Part shown: piece by piece, positions 27,552-37,070 of the stretch
How the letters are laid out: each line of letters opens with the position of its first letter
Position numbering within the stretch: position 1 is the stretch's first letter
DNA from: RPQJ01 sp963700045
Lineage (GTDB): Bacteria; Pseudomonadota; Gammaproteobacteria; Steroidobacterales; Steroidobacteraceae
Assembly (NCBI GenBank): GCA_963700045.1
Contig: CAVOWK010000024.1
Location: forward strand, 71,496 to 135,495
Length of the DNA: 64,000 nucleotides
Direction: 5' to 3'
Notes under the pieces: generated by a model
What the model was told of the DNA's origin: nothing
The model's database searches: none
What the model saw: only the letters and a program-made list of their open reading frames with translations
Program-made: the position numbers and the translations under genes

Positions 27552-28739
27552 GTGCCCGTCCAACTCGCCGAGCGCGTCAAGCGCGTCAAGCCGTCCCCGA
27601 CCGTTGCCCTCACGGGCCGCGTAGCCAAACTCAAGGCCGAGGGGCACGACATCATCGGACTGGGCATCGGCGAGCCGGACTTCGACACCCCGACGCACAT
27701 TGCCGACGCAGGCGTGGACGCGATCCGCAACGGCTTCACGCGCTACACCGCGGTCGAAGGCATCCCGGAGCTGAAGGACGCGATCATCGCGAAGTTCAAG
27801 CGTGACAACGGCATTGCCTACACGCGCCCGCAGATCCTGGCCTCGACCGGCGCGAAGCAGACGATCTACAACCTGTTCATGGCGGTGATCGATCCGGGCG
27901 ACGAAGTCGTGATTCCCGCGCCGTACTGGGTCTCGTACCCGGACATGGCCCTGCTGGCCGACGGCGTGCCGGTCATGCCGTATGCCGGCCCAGAGCAGGG
28001 CTACAAGATCACGGCCGCGCAGCTCGAAGCGGCGATCACGGCGAAGACCCGCGTGTTCATGCTCAACAGCCCGAGCAACCCGACGGGTGCCGCCTACACG
28101 CGCGCCGAACTCGAGGGGATCGCAGCGGTGCTGCGCAAGCACCCGCGCGTGATCATCGCCACCGACGACATGTACGAGCACATCTACTGGGCGCAGGAGC
28201 CGTTCTGCAGCTTCCTGACCGCCTGCCCCGACCTCTACGACCGCACGGTGACGATCAACGGCGTGTCGAAGAGCTACGCGATGACGGGCTGGCGCATCGG
28301 CTATTGCGGCGGCCCGGTCGAGATCGTGACGGCGATGTCGACCATCCAGAGCCAGTGCACCTCGAACCCGGTGTCGATCTCGCAGAAAGCGGCCGCCGCG
28401 GCGTTGAATGGCGACCAGTCCTGTGTCGGCGAGATGAACAAGCATTTCAAGGCGCGGCACGATTACTTCAATGCCGGCCTCAATGCCCTGCCCGGCTTCA
28501 AGGTCCTGCCGGCCGCAGGCACCTTCTACGCCTGGTGTGACATAAGCGAAGCCATCCACATGCGCGGGCTGGCCGACGACAACGCATTCGCCGAATTCCT
28601 GCTCGAAAAGGCCGGCGTGGCCGGCGTGCCGGGCTCGGGCTTCGGCGCACCCGGGCACATCCGCTTCTCGTTCGCGGTCAGCATGCAGACGCTGGAACAG
28701 GCCCTGGCCCGGATGGGCAAGGCGCTGGCCGGAGCGTGA
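27552..28739 (+). CDS. aspartate aminotransferase (class I/II, AspAT Ib-type)
   Basis: This PLP-dependent transaminase has about 395 residues and a GTG start at 27552 (VPVQLAERVKRVKPSPTVAL). Motifs: GIGEPDFDTPTH (about 36), TGAKQTIYNLF, SPSNPTGAAY (about 177), DDMYEHIYW and the Schiff-base lysine in GVSKSYAMTGWRIGY (about 240). It most likely converts oxaloacetate and glutamate to aspartate and 2-oxoglutarate; some homologues accept other amino acids. A stem-loop and tRNA-Asn follow. Confidence 0.93.
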   Translation: MPVQLAERVKRVKPSPTVALTGRVAKLKAEGHDIIGLGIGEPDFDTPTHIADAGVDAIRNGFTRYTAVEGIPELKDAIIAKFKRDNGIAYTRPQILASTGAKQTIYNLFMAVIDPGDEVVIPAPYWVSYPDMALLADGVPVMPYAGPEQGYKITAAQLEAAITAKTRVFMLNSPSNPTGAAYTRAELEGIAAVLRKHPRVIIATDDMYEHIYWAQEPFCSFLTACPDLYDRTVTINGVSKSYAMTGWRIGYCGGPVEIVTAMSTIQSQCTSNPVSISQKAAAAALNGDQSCVGEMNKHFKARHDYFNAGLNALPGFKVLPAAGTFYAWCDISEAIHMRGLADDNAFAEFLLEKAGVAGVPGSGFGAPGHIRFSFAVSMQTLEQALARMGKALAGA

Positions 28740-28766
28740 GGGGAACAGGTCTTCCTTGACTAACAG

Positions 28767-28796
28767 AGCCGCCAATCGCAAAATCGGCGGCTATTT
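28767..28796 (+). terminator. hairpin after the aminotransferase gene
   Basis: AGCCGCC (28767-28773) pairs with GGCGGCT (28786-28792) and is followed by ATTTC. It separates the aminotransferase gene from tRNA-Asn and is a weak intrinsic terminator. Confidence 0.5.
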
Positions 28797-28805
28797 CGAG
28801 ACCGT

Positions 28806-28880
28806 TCCGACATAGCTCAGCGGTAGAGCAGCTGACTGTTAATCAGCGGGTCCCTGGTTCGAATCCAGGTGTCGGAGCCA
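28806..28880 (+). tRNA. tRNA-Asn (GTT)
   Basis: A 75-base cloverleaf with acceptor TCCGACA/TGTCGGA and encoded GCCA. The anticodon arm is CTGACTGTTAATCAG with anticodon GTT (asparagine). T arm: GGTTCGAATCC. Confidence 0.97.
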
Positions 28881-29019
28881 ACCCACAGATTGTGATGCGG
28901 TTCACGGAACGACCACGGTCGAATTCCGTAGCCTCTGCGCGCGAACTGCAAGCTGGCCGACAGCTGCACGATCTTATCCACGCAGTACAGGAACACCGAT
29001 CCCGCCATGAGCGCAGCAA

Positions 29020-30788
29020 TTGCCCGTTATTTGCCTGCTTCCAACCACCCAGCGATTGGACGACCTCGACGTGCACGCCCGGCTTGGGCAGCTGACGTCC
29101 TGGTTGTTTGCGCTGATGCTGCTGGCGGCGGCGTTCTTCGCCGCCCCTGCGAGCGCCGCCGTCGACCTGCGCGTCGAATCACGGCCCATCAGCGACCCGA
29201 TCCAGGCCTACGTGACCGTCACCGACGCGGATGGCAGTCCTGTGGGCGGGCTCACGGCAGGCAGCTTCACGCTGACGTTGGACGGCGCTGCGCTCACGAT
29301 CCAGCGTCCGACTTTTCCCTGCCGCCGTCCGCGAATCCGGCCACGAATGTCTCGATCGTGTTCGTCATGGACTACAGCCCGAGCACGGCTGGCGACGCGC
29401 GCGCCGCCATGGAAGGCGCAGTCGTCGACTTCATCAACTCCATGAGTCCGGGCGACTACGCGGCAATCGTCAAGTTCAACAGCAGCAATCCGGCCAAGGC
29501 ATCGGTCGTGCAGCCGTTCACGCTGATCGGCGCGCGCAGGCGGTAAAGACGCCTGGTCACTGCGGCGATGCTGCCCTACCCCGGCGAATTCAGCCAACGT
29601 TTACGACGGCATCAACGTTGCGCTGGACCATTTCGCGTCGCCTCCGGCCGGCGTCACGCTTCCGCCCGGACCCAAGGCGGTAGTCGTGATCAGTGACGGC
29701 ATGGACAACGCGTCGATCAATACGCAGAATTTCGTCATCGACAAGGCGAGCAGCCTCGGCATTCCGCTGTTCACGATCGCCGTGGGGACGCCCGGCACGA
29801 CCGGCAGCAACGTGATGAATATCCTGGCGGCCAGGACTGGCGCCAGCTTCATCTCCGCGCCGACCCAGGCGGAGGTCACCAATGCGTACGTGACGATTTC
29901 CAGCCGGCTCGACAACGGTTACCTGCTGAGCTTCGTGTCGTCCATCACCGACTGCAACCAGCATACGCTGTCGGTCACGGTCGCCGGCCAGGGCACGACC
30001 GAAACCGGGTTCACGCGGTGTGACGCCACAACCGGCCCGGTGACGGTGCCGAACGTGGTGAATCAGACGCAGGCAGCGGCGACCACGGCAATCACTGGTG
30101 CAGGGCTGGTGGTCGGTACGGTAACACAACAGTCGAGCGCCACCGTGCCTGCGGGCAGCGTGAGCAGCCAGAACCCGACGTCGGGGGTGGGCGTACCGGC
30201 GGGCTCAGCGGTGAACCTGGTGGTGTCGACGGGGCCAGCGCCGGCACCCGGGACGGTACCGGTACCGAACGTGCTGAATTTGACGCAGGCGGCGGCGACC
30301 ACGGCGATCACAACGGCGCCGGGCTGGTGCTCGGTACGATCTCACAATCGTCCAGCACCACCGTGCCTGCTGGCAGCGTGATCAGCCAGAACCCGAATGC
30401 AGGGACGGGCGTGGCAGGCCGGTTCGGCGGTCGCGTTGGTGGTGTCGACGGGTCCGGTAGCGGTACCGAACGTGGTGAATCTGACGCAGGCGGCGGCGAC
30501 TACGTGCGATCTCCTTTGCGGGGCTGGCGGTCGGCGCGGTCTCAAGGGAGTCGAGTGCCACGGTGCCGTCGGGCAGCGTGATCAGTCAGAACCCGGCGTC
30601 GGGAACGAACGTGGCGGCAGGTTCGGCGGTCGCAATAGTGGTGTCGACCGGCCCGGTCGCGCCGCCGCCTCCGCCGCCCCCGCCCTCGAAGTAGCGGCGG
30701 CGGCGGCGGCAGCATGGGCTTAGGGAGCCTGGCGCTCGGCCTGGCTGCCCTGGCGGCCAGGCGGCGCAGGCGGGCCTCAATCGGCTGA
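29020..30788 (+). CDS. secreted vWA-PASTA protein with GlyGly-CTERM tail (several frameshifts)
   Basis: The first pieces read HARLGQLTSWLFALMLLAAA and a signal-peptidase site after AAPASA; the start is ATG 29020 or GTG 29071. A von Willebrand A domain follows, with MIDAS motif FVMDYSPSTAG (near 29365) and VVVISDGMDNASINTQN (near 29690). Then come three PASTA-like repeats (30040-30640), a proline run (PPPPPPPP) and, in the next frame, GGGGGSMGLGSLALGLAAL followed by ARRRRR, a GlyGly-CTERM sorting signal read by rhombosortase. Frame shifts are needed near 29307, 29550, 30320, 30410, 30510-30545 and 30690. The protein would be exported, cleaved near its C-terminus and act at the cell surface, perhaps in adhesion or glycan binding. 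The ligand is unknown. Confidence 0.75.
30040..30640 (+). repeat. three tandem PASTA-encoding repeats
   Basis: About 190-200-base units repeat the coding theme VPNVVNLTQAAATTAI...GSVSSQNP...VAGSAVNLVVSTG. The DNA is also alike: CCGAACGTGGTGAAT-type stretches recur near 30046, 30264 and 30465. High identity between units may have promoted assembly errors here. Confidence 0.75.
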
Positions 30789-30907
30789 GCCTGAATCCCG
30801 TGGCCGTCGCGTCACTGATCGGTGACGCGACGGCCGCGACTCTCGGGCGATTAACCCAGCCTTCTGCGCCACGAGCGGGCCCGTCGGCGACCAGCTCCCC
30901 GTCCGCC

Positions 30908-33037
30908 ATGAGTAATTCCTCCCCCCAGACCGCGGATCGCGTCTATCGTCCCGAAATCCAGGGGCTGCGCGCCGTTGCCGCGCTTCTGGTTGCCGTTTAC
31001 CACATCTGGCTCGGGCGGGTGTCCGGCGGCGTAGACGTATTCTTCGTAGTGTCGGCATTCCTGGTCACGACGACGCTTCTGCGACAGATCGACACGCAGG
31101 GGCAGGTCCACTTCTTCGAGTTCTGGGGCGGCCTGGCAAGACGTCTGCTGCCGGCGTCAATGTTGGTGCTGTTGGCGGTTACAGTCGCATCCATCGCCTG
31201 GCTGCCGCGCCCGCTCTGGGACGAGGCCATCCCGCAGATCCTGGCGTCGGCGCTCTATCTCGAGAACTGGCGATTGGCATTCGATGCCGTCGATTACCTG
31301 CAGCAAGGTGTGTCGGCGAGTCCCGTCCAGCACTACTGGGCGCTGTCGGTGCAGGGGCAGTTCTATCTGGTGTGGCCGTTCCTGATTGCGGCCGCGGCCT
31401 GGTGGGCAGCCAGAAAAGACTTACCTGCCCGCAGGGTCGTTGCCTATGCCTTCGTCGGGGTATTTGCCGCGTCCTTCATCTATTCGATCTACGCGACCCG
31501 TACCAACCAGCCCTTCGCGTATTTCAATACCTTCGCCCGTCTGTGGGAATTGAGCCTCGGCGCGCTGCTGGCCCTGGCGCCGCGGATTCAACTCGGCAAG
31601 GGCACGCGATTCGTCGCCGGCTGGACCGGTCTCATCGGCATCGTGGCTTGCGGCATGGTCTTCCAGGTTTCGCGCGCTTTTCCTGGCTATGCAGCCCTAT
31701 GGCCTACGGGCTGTGCCCTGCTGATCATCCTGTCCGGTGTCAGTGGAACCCGCTTCGGCGCGGACCGGCTGCTGAGTTCGAGGCCGCTCGTGTACCTGGG
31801 CGGCATCTCGTATGGAATCTATCTCTGGCACTGGCCGGTGCTGACGTTCTGGCGTTGGTACACGTTGCAGGCGCCGGTGACTGTGCTCGGCGGGTTTGGA
31901 GTTCTTGGCCTGTCCATCGGGCTTGCTGCGATCAGTACCCGCTTCGTCGAGAACCCGGTTCGGAGTTCGGGCAGGGGTTTTGCTGGACGCCGCAGCATGG
32001 CGAGGTTCGTCGCCGTCAATGCGGTTCCCGTGCTCGTGCTGGCGCTCGGCTGGGGTGCCTACTACACCGTGCAGCGGCAGCACGACGGCCGCGCGATAGC
32101 GCCCGATGATCCGGATTATCCCGGTGCGCTCGCGCGGGAGGCCGGCTTCCGCTACACGGGGCATCGAAACGCTCCGCTTTACCCAGGCATGCTCGCGGTC
32201 GAGCACGACCTGCCGGCCCTTTACGCCAGGGGCTGTAACAGTTGGGATCCCGACTGGCAGCGGGCCAACTGCGTATTCGGTGACGCAAAATCCACACGGA
32301 CGATCGCACTCGTTGGATCGTCGAGGGCGGCGCACTGGTTTCCCGCGCTGGAGATTCTGGCCAGGGAGCAAGGATGGCGGATCGTTAGCTACGCCCGCGC
32401 CACCTGTATATTCAGCGTCGAGACCGACGGCATCGAACTCGGGAAGTGGTGCAAGAGGTTCAACGCGCGGCTGGTGCAGATCCTCCTCGAGGACCGTCCC
32501 GATGTCGTGTTCACAACCGCGACTCGGGGATCGGGACACGAGGAACGCGTGCCGGAAGGATTCCTCAGGCGATGGGCGCAACTCGATGGTGCCGGCATCA
32601 AGGTGGTCGCAATTCGAGAGACGCCGTGGATGAAGTTCTGGGTACCCGAGTGCCTGGAGATCAGGGGGGCAGACGATCTTGCGGGCTGTTCTCAACCCGT
32701 CGATGAGGTCATCGCGTCGCCGAGCCCGATTGCCACTCTTGCCCAGCGGCCCGCGAACGTGCATTTCGTCGACATGACTCGCTATTTCTGCGACGACAAG
32801 CGCTGCCTGCCCGCGATCGGAAACGTCATGGTGTACCGGGATCCCAGTCACATCACCGCCACCTATGCGAAAACCCTGGCTCCAATGCTCTTGAATGAGA
32901 TGTCGCCGGGCCTTCCGGTTGGATGGGTCACGCGACGGGCGCAGACCTCGACCCGAGGTGTAAGCCCAGTAGACGGCACGGTGCGGAAGGAGCTCGGGCC
33001 TGCTAGAGCGAGCAGCCTGCTCGCCGTCGTCGAGTAA
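30908..33037 (+). CDS. OafA-like acyltransferase with C-terminal SGNH domain
   Basis: The start is taken as ATG 30908 (MSNSSPQTADRVYRPEIQG), giving about 709 residues; the frame is open further upstream. Residues about 10-370 form the acyltransferase 3 membrane domain with about ten segments: RPEIQGLRAVAALLVAVYH and GGVDVFFVVSAFLVT are the classic opening, followed by YLGGISYGIYLWHWP. The periplasmic tail (about 430-650) is SGNH-like: ALVGSSRAAHWFPALE and a late D-P-S-H (YRDPSHIT). These enzymes add acetyl or other acyl groups to surface glycans, peptidoglycan or lipids. Here it probably decorates the polysaccharide made by this region. Confidence 0.9.
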   Translation: MSNSSPQTADRVYRPEIQGLRAVAALLVAVYHIWLGRVSGGVDVFFVVSAFLVTTTLLRQIDTQGQVHFFEFWGGLARRLLPASMLVLLAVTVASIAWLPRPLWDEAIPQILASALYLENWRLAFDAVDYLQQGVSASPVQHYWALSVQGQFYLVWPFLIAAAAWWAARKDLPARRVVAYAFVGVFAASFIYSIYATRTNQPFAYFNTFARLWELSLGALLALAPRIQLGKGTRFVAGWTGLIGIVACGMVFQVSRAFPGYAALWPTGCALLIILSGVSGTRFGADRLLSSRPLVYLGGISYGIYLWHWPVLTFWRWYTLQAPVTVLGGFGVLGLSIGLAAISTRFVENPVRSSGRGFAGRRSMARFVAVNAVPVLVLALGWGAYYTVQRQHDGRAIAPDDPDYPGALAREAGFRYTGHRNAPLYPGMLAVEHDLPALYARGCNSWDPDWQRANCVFGDAKSTRTIALVGSSRAAHWFPALEILAREQGWRIVSYARATCIFSVETDGIELGKWCKRFNARLVQILLEDRPDVVFTTATRGSGHEERVPEGFLRRWAQLDGAGIKVVAIRETPWMKFWVPECLEIRGADDLAGCSQPVDEVIASPSPIATLAQRPANVHFVDMTRYFCDDKRCLPAIGNVMVYRDPSHITATYAKTLAPMLLNEMSPGLPVGWVTRRAQTSTRGVSPVDGTVRKELGPARASSLLAVVE

Positions 33038-33054
33038 TTTTGGTCCGCGCACCG

Positions 33055-33094
33055 CCGTTCCCTACTGCCGCCAGAATGGCGACAGCAGGGACGG
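33055..33094. terminator. hairpin between convergent genes
   Basis: 33055-33072 pairs imperfectly with 33078-33094 around the loop AGAAT (arms CCGT.CCCT.CTG.CGCC and GGCGACAGCAGGGACGG). It lies between the convergent acyltransferase gene and the secreted Ig-domain gene. Confidence 0.55.
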
Positions 33095-33116
33095 GAGGTA
33101 CAGAGTTTGGCCTGGA

Positions 33117-34550
33117 TTATCTCGGCCAGACCGGCGCACCGCCGCCGGGCGGGACGATTACCGCCGTGTAGCGGAGCCGCATCGGGTAATACAGCCCCCA
33201 GTTCGGCGTGCCGAGCCACAGATCCATGAAGCCAGCATAGCTATCCGGCTGATGCTTATTCCTGTCACCGATGTGCAACATGATCACGTGCGGCTTGCGG
33301 GTCCAGTCGATGGCCGAGCTGTACTGATACAGAGAAGTCATCTCCTGGCTCGAGGTGTACGTGCCAGGCGCCGTGAACCTGATCTTGGTCATGTCGCCGC
33401 ACGCGTGGCGCTCCGCCCAGACGTGATCCTGGAACATGCACAATGCGTACAGGGCCACCGTATCAGTTGGCTTCGATATGATCTGCACACGCTGATAGAG
33501 CGTTCCCCTCGAGTAGTCGACCGGCGAACGCCAGTTCGTCGGGTTGTTTGACGGCATCTGGAAGAACTTGAACGCCTCGTGATTGCAAACCCGAGTCCCT
33601 GTGCCGCCCAGAAGCGCCGGGACCCAGATACAGTTCTCGTTTTCGCTCCAGGGCGTCTCGCCCAGCAGGGACATCCTGTAGGAGGTCGTGTGATCGAACG
33701 TGCGGTCGAGCAGCAGCAACTGCCCCGTGGTCGGAGTGCCAGTCGAGACGGTCAGCGTCGCTGCATTGCTGGTGTCGCTGCCGTGAGCATTCCTGACGGT
33801 GACGCGGAAGTTCGAGCCGCTCTCAGCATAGGTCGCGGGCGGAGTCGTGTAGGACGATGCCGTCGCACCGGCAATGTCGACACCGTTCTTCTGCCACTGG
33901 TACGACAGCGGGTTCGTGCCCGAGGCCGTTACGTTGAACGAGGCTGTCTGCCCTTCCGAGACCGTCCGACTCGCCGGATGGGACGTAACCGCCGGGGCAG
34001 TCGCGCCGGGCGTCGTCGATGGGGTGAGCGTCACGTCATCGAAGAAGTACACGTCTCCATTCGCGTCATACGACTGGAACGCGAACATCAGGCGTCCATC
34101 ACTGACGGCGCCCGAGAAATTCCTGGTTGTGAACTGAACCGAAAAAGTCTGCCATGCCGTAGTCAGGTTGAACACCCGCTTCGACAGGCCATAATTCGTG
34201 TAGGGCGACGCGTGCTTCAACACGCTCACCGCCACGTCGTGACCGGTGTTGGAATACGCCTTGAAAGTCAGCGTGTACTGCGTGCCCGGCTCGAGGGGCA
34301 CCCTGGGCTGGTAGAACTGAACGTTCGACCCCTGCGTGGTGATGCCGATGCGCGCTGCTTGCGCGCTGCTCGCACCCGCCGCGCTGTTCGTAAGAGCACC
34401 CGCGCCATTGGTGTAAAAAAGCCAAGGGCTGGTGCCGCTCTCGAAGCCCGGATTCACGACGACGTTTTGCGCCGACGCCGTCGACGTCGTTCCTGCAAGC
34501 ACCAGACCGAGCAACAATGTGCTCACAGCCAGGTTGAAAAATTTTCGCAT
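33117..34550 (-). CDS. secreted CBM/Ig-like protein with conserved C-terminal domain of unknown function (paralogue 1)
   Basis: The 477-residue protein starts with a signal peptide (MRKFFNLAVSTLLLGLVLAG...STASA). Residues about 28-180 form a CBM4/9-like beta-sandwich (VVVNPGFESGTSPWLFYTNG ... YFFDDVTLTP). Residues about 185-270 form an Ig-like domain (SEGQTASFNVTASGTNPLSYQWQKNGVDI). Residues about 275-477 form a domain I do not recognise, with CNHEAFKFFQMPSNNPTNW, ALCMFQDHVWAERHACGD, IDWTRKPHVIMLHIGD and PNWGLYYPMRLRYTA. Its cysteines could form disulfides outside the cytoplasm. The downstream-strand neighbour (34881-36926) carries the same architecture, indicating a local duplication. It may be a glycan-binding or glycan-cleaving surface protein; no catalytic motif is evident. 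Confidence 0.8.
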   Translation of the reverse strand: MRKFFNLAVSTLLLGLVLAGTTSTASAQNVVVNPGFESGTSPWLFYTNGAGALTNSAAGASSAQAARIGITTQGSNVQFYQPRVPLEPGTQYTLTFKAYSNTGHDVAVSVLKHASPYTNYGLSKRVFNLTTAWQTFSVQFTTRNFSGAVSDGRLMFAFQSYDANGDVYFFDDVTLTPSTTPGATAPAVTSHPASRTVSEGQTASFNVTASGTNPLSYQWQKNGVDIAGATASSYTTPPATYAESGSNFRVTVRNAHGSDTSNAATLTVSTGTPTTGQLLLLDRTFDHTTSYRMSLLGETPWSENENCIWVPALLGGTGTRVCNHEAFKFFQMPSNNPTNWRSPVDYSRGTLYQRVQIISKPTDTVALYALCMFQDHVWAERHACGDMTKIRFTAPGTYTSSQEMTSLYQYSSAIDWTRKPHVIMLHIGDRNKHQPDSYAGFMDLWLGTPNWGLYYPMRLRYTAVIVPPGGGAPVWPR

Positions 34551-34669
34551 TACTATTCCTTATCGTGTCCAGAGGTTGGGGTCGGTCGCGATCTCTCGCT
34601 TCCCGAATGCCGCGGCCAAGATGAAAGCGCGCCTTTGAGGCGGGCAGTTGAACGTGCGAGGTACGCTTA

Positions 34670-34701
34670 TGTCAACGTGACATTTGTCGCTGATCAGCGA
34701 C
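34670..34701. promoter_or_regulatory. two adjacent palindromes in the 330-base gap between the paralogues
   Basis: TGTCAACGTGACA (34670-34682) and the perfect 16-bp palindrome GTCGCTGATCAGCGAC (34686-34701) lie 120-150 bases upstream of the 33117-34550 gene. They are the only notable structures in the gap 34551-34880, which has no convincing gene. They may be operators for that gene or a terminator of the upstream paralogue. Confidence 0.4.
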
Positions 34702-34880
34702 GTTTGCGTTGCTCTGGCGGCGAGAATGCGAATCCGCTGGCGGCACTCTGTCTGGCCTGACAAGAACTTAGCGTCGGAACCTACGAGCCGACGTGAGCTG
34801 ATTCAGGCCGCTGTACCCGAAATAAGTTAAATGAACATTCCGACGCAGATGGAGACCGCGTCATGCCTAAAGAGCCGAAA

Positions 34881-36926
34881 CTATAGCGGCCAGGCCGGCG
34901 CACCCCCGCCCGGCGGCACAATGATCGCCGTGTAGCGCACGCGCATCGGGTAGTAGAGCCCCCAGTTCGGCGCGCCAAACCACCTGTCCATGTAGTCGGG
35001 ATAGCTGTCCGGCTGCACCTTGTTGGCATCGGTGATGTGCAACATGATCAAGTGCGGCTTGCGCGTCCAGTCAATGGCCGTCGTGTACAGATAGAGCTTC
35101 TTCATGGCCTGGCTCGAGGTGTACGTGCCTGGTGCAGTGAATCTGAGCTTGTTCAAGTCACCGCAGGCATGTCGAGACCCGATGGGCTCATCCTGGAACA
35201 TGCACAGCGCGAACAAGACCGGCGTCGTGCTCGGCTTCGATATGACCTCCAGACGCTGATACAGCGTGCCCGTCGCATAGCTGACCGGCGACGTCCAGCT
35301 GGCCGGATTGTTCACCGGCATCTGGAAGAATTTGAACGCCTCGTGATTGCACACATTGGCGGGGGTCTTCCCCGCCTTGGTGATGCCCTGGACCGAAATG
35401 CAGTTGGCACCGGTCGGGCTGGGCGTCTCGCCCAGTAGTGCCGCCCTGTACGACGTGGTGTAGTCGAACGTGCGATCCAGCAACAGGAGCTGGGTCGCAG
35501 GCGCGGTCACCGTCAAGGTCGCCGCGCTGCTCGTAACACTTCCGTACGAGTTCCTCACATTCACCAGGAAGGTCGCACCGTTGTCCGCAATCACCGTAGC
35601 CGGCGTCGTATAAGACCCACCCATGGCGTCCGGAATGTCGGCGCCGTTCTTCTGCCACTGGTAGGACAAAGGGTCACTGCCCAAGGCGGTAACGCTGAAC
35701 GTCGCCGTCTGCCCCGCCGTCACCGTCACGTTCACCGGATTGCTGGAGATGCTCGGTGGGATGCTCGTCGGCACCTTTGTCAGTGTGACGTCGTCGAAAA
35801 AGAACTGGTCGCCGGCTGCGTCATAGGCACCCAGGGCGAACATCAGGCGCCCGTCACTCACCGGCTCCGTAAACCCTGCCGTCGTGAAGGTGACCGAGAA
35901 CGTCTTCCACGCGGTGGTCAGGTCGAACACACGGCCGGACAACCCATAGCTGCTACCCGGCACCAGGTGCTTGACCAAGCTCAATGCCACGTTGTGCCCC
36001 GTGCTGCAATACGCCTTGAAGCTCAGTGTGTATTGTGTCCCGGGCTCCAGCACCAAGCCCGACTGGCTGAGTTGGACATTTGTTCCCTGCGTATTGACCA
36101 GGACGCGCGCTGCCGACGGGCTGGCCGGCCCGGTGACGTCGTTGGCGACCGTCGCCGCACCGTTGGTAATGAAGTCCCATGGCCGGACACCGCTCTCGAA
36201 ACCTGAGTTGGCGACCACGTTGTTGTCGGGTCCAACCGGCTGGATCCTGTCCGCCGTGTTGACGAAATAATCGATCGCACTGGCGACGCTGGGATTGTCG
36301 ACTGCATTGCCGGCGAAGACGCCGACGCGGCTGACCACCATGGCGTGAGAGAACGTGACGGCGGTTAACCAGTTGAATCCGTCGAACGAGTACCACTGGG
36401 TCCACTGGGCTCCGCTGCGCTGAACTCGCAGGTACATGGGCGCCCCGCTCGGGACGCTGCCGATGACGAGGCTTTTCCGGGTCGTGGCGACATCGTTCAG
36501 AAAGGAAGCTGCAAAGACCCTGATGCTGGTGCCATCGCTGAAGAAATCGAAACGGATGAAGTTCCGGTCGTCCGTCTCTACCAGGATGCCCTGCACTTCG
36601 TTGCGGCCGACCAGGTTCGAGTTGAACTTAACTTCGACCTCGAAATTGGTGTCGTTCGCCGACTGCATGATCCGTGGAGCCCGGTTTTGAGCCTGCCACA
36701 GGTCATGCGATGACCCTGCGGGCACCGAGATCTGCGCCTCGCTGCCGGTCATGAACAGTTGCGAATCTCCCACGGGATCGGAGAAGGTCCAGACGCTCGT
36801 GTTGAGCGTCGCCCCATTGAACTCGTCCGACACGATGCCCGACTGATCGGCCAACGCCAAACGTGCGAACACCAGCCCCAGCAGCACCATAGTCTTCGGC
36901 ATGCCAAGGGACCTTCGACTAGTCAT
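34881..36926 (-). CDS. secreted protein with concanavalin-like, CBM, Ig-like and conserved C-terminal domains (paralogue 2)
   Basis: The start is taken as ATG 36926 (MTSRRSLGMPKTMVLLGLVF), a signal peptide ending near ARLALA; about 681 residues. Residues about 25-215 form a DUF1349/LamG-like sandwich (DEFNGATLNTSVWTFSDPVG; RFDFFSDGTSIRVFAASF). A CBM4/9-like module (VVANSGFESGVRPWDFITNG), an Ig-like module (TAGQTATFSVTALGSDPLSY) and the same unrecognised C-terminal domain as the next gene follow. Shared signatures: CNHEAFKFFQMP.NNP..W, CMFQD, RHACGD, AIDWTRKPH.IMLHI and PNWGLYYPMR.RYTA, ending VPPGGGAP.WP. It is probably a surface or secreted glycan-active protein. It shares a 332-base intergenic region, holding a CRP-like box, with the divergent glycosyltransferase gene. 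Confidence 0.8.
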   Translation of the reverse strand: MTSRRSLGMPKTMVLLGLVFARLALADQSGIVSDEFNGATLNTSVWTFSDPVGDSQLFMTGSEAQISVPAGSSHDLWQAQNRAPRIMQSANDTNFEVEVKFNSNLVGRNEVQGILVETDDRNFIRFDFFSDGTSIRVFAASFLNDVATTRKSLVIGSVPSGAPMYLRVQRSGAQWTQWYSFDGFNWLTAVTFSHAMVVSRVGVFAGNAVDNPSVASAIDYFVNTADRIQPVGPDNNVVANSGFESGVRPWDFITNGAATVANDVTGPASPSAARVLVNTQGTNVQLSQSGLVLEPGTQYTLSFKAYCSTGHNVALSLVKHLVPGSSYGLSGRVFDLTTAWKTFSVTFTTAGFTEPVSDGRLMFALGAYDAAGDQFFFDDVTLTKVPTSIPPSISSNPVNVTVTAGQTATFSVTALGSDPLSYQWQKNGADIPDAMGGSYTTPATVIADNGATFLVNVRNSYGSVTSSAATLTVTAPATQLLLLDRTFDYTTSYRAALLGETPSPTGANCISVQGITKAGKTPANVCNHEAFKFFQMPVNNPASWTSPVSYATGTLYQRLEVISKPSTTPVLFALCMFQDEPIGSRHACGDLNKLRFTAPGTYTSSQAMKKLYLYTTAIDWTRKPHLIMLHITDANKVQPDSYPDYMDRWFGAPNWGLYYPMRVRYTAIIVPPGGGAPAWPL

Positions 36927-37070
36927 ATGCTTGCTCTCTGATTCCGTGAAGTGCGGCGATATCCGCATCGGTTTGTATTTCAGCCTAATGGAATTCGACT
37001 GCGCGCGAGTAGGGCTCTTGACTTAATGGCCGAAATATATCCCGGCCTGGCGCTTCGGACGCGCCCAGAT

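Noticed and set aside
30040..30640. CRISPR array in the repeat-rich stretch
   Set aside because: Units are about 190-200 bases, protein-coding (PASTA) and not separated by unique spacers; no cas genes are in the window.
31697..33052. 451-codon minus-strand open frame
   Set aside because: Antisense to the OafA-like acyltransferase; no recognisable domain.
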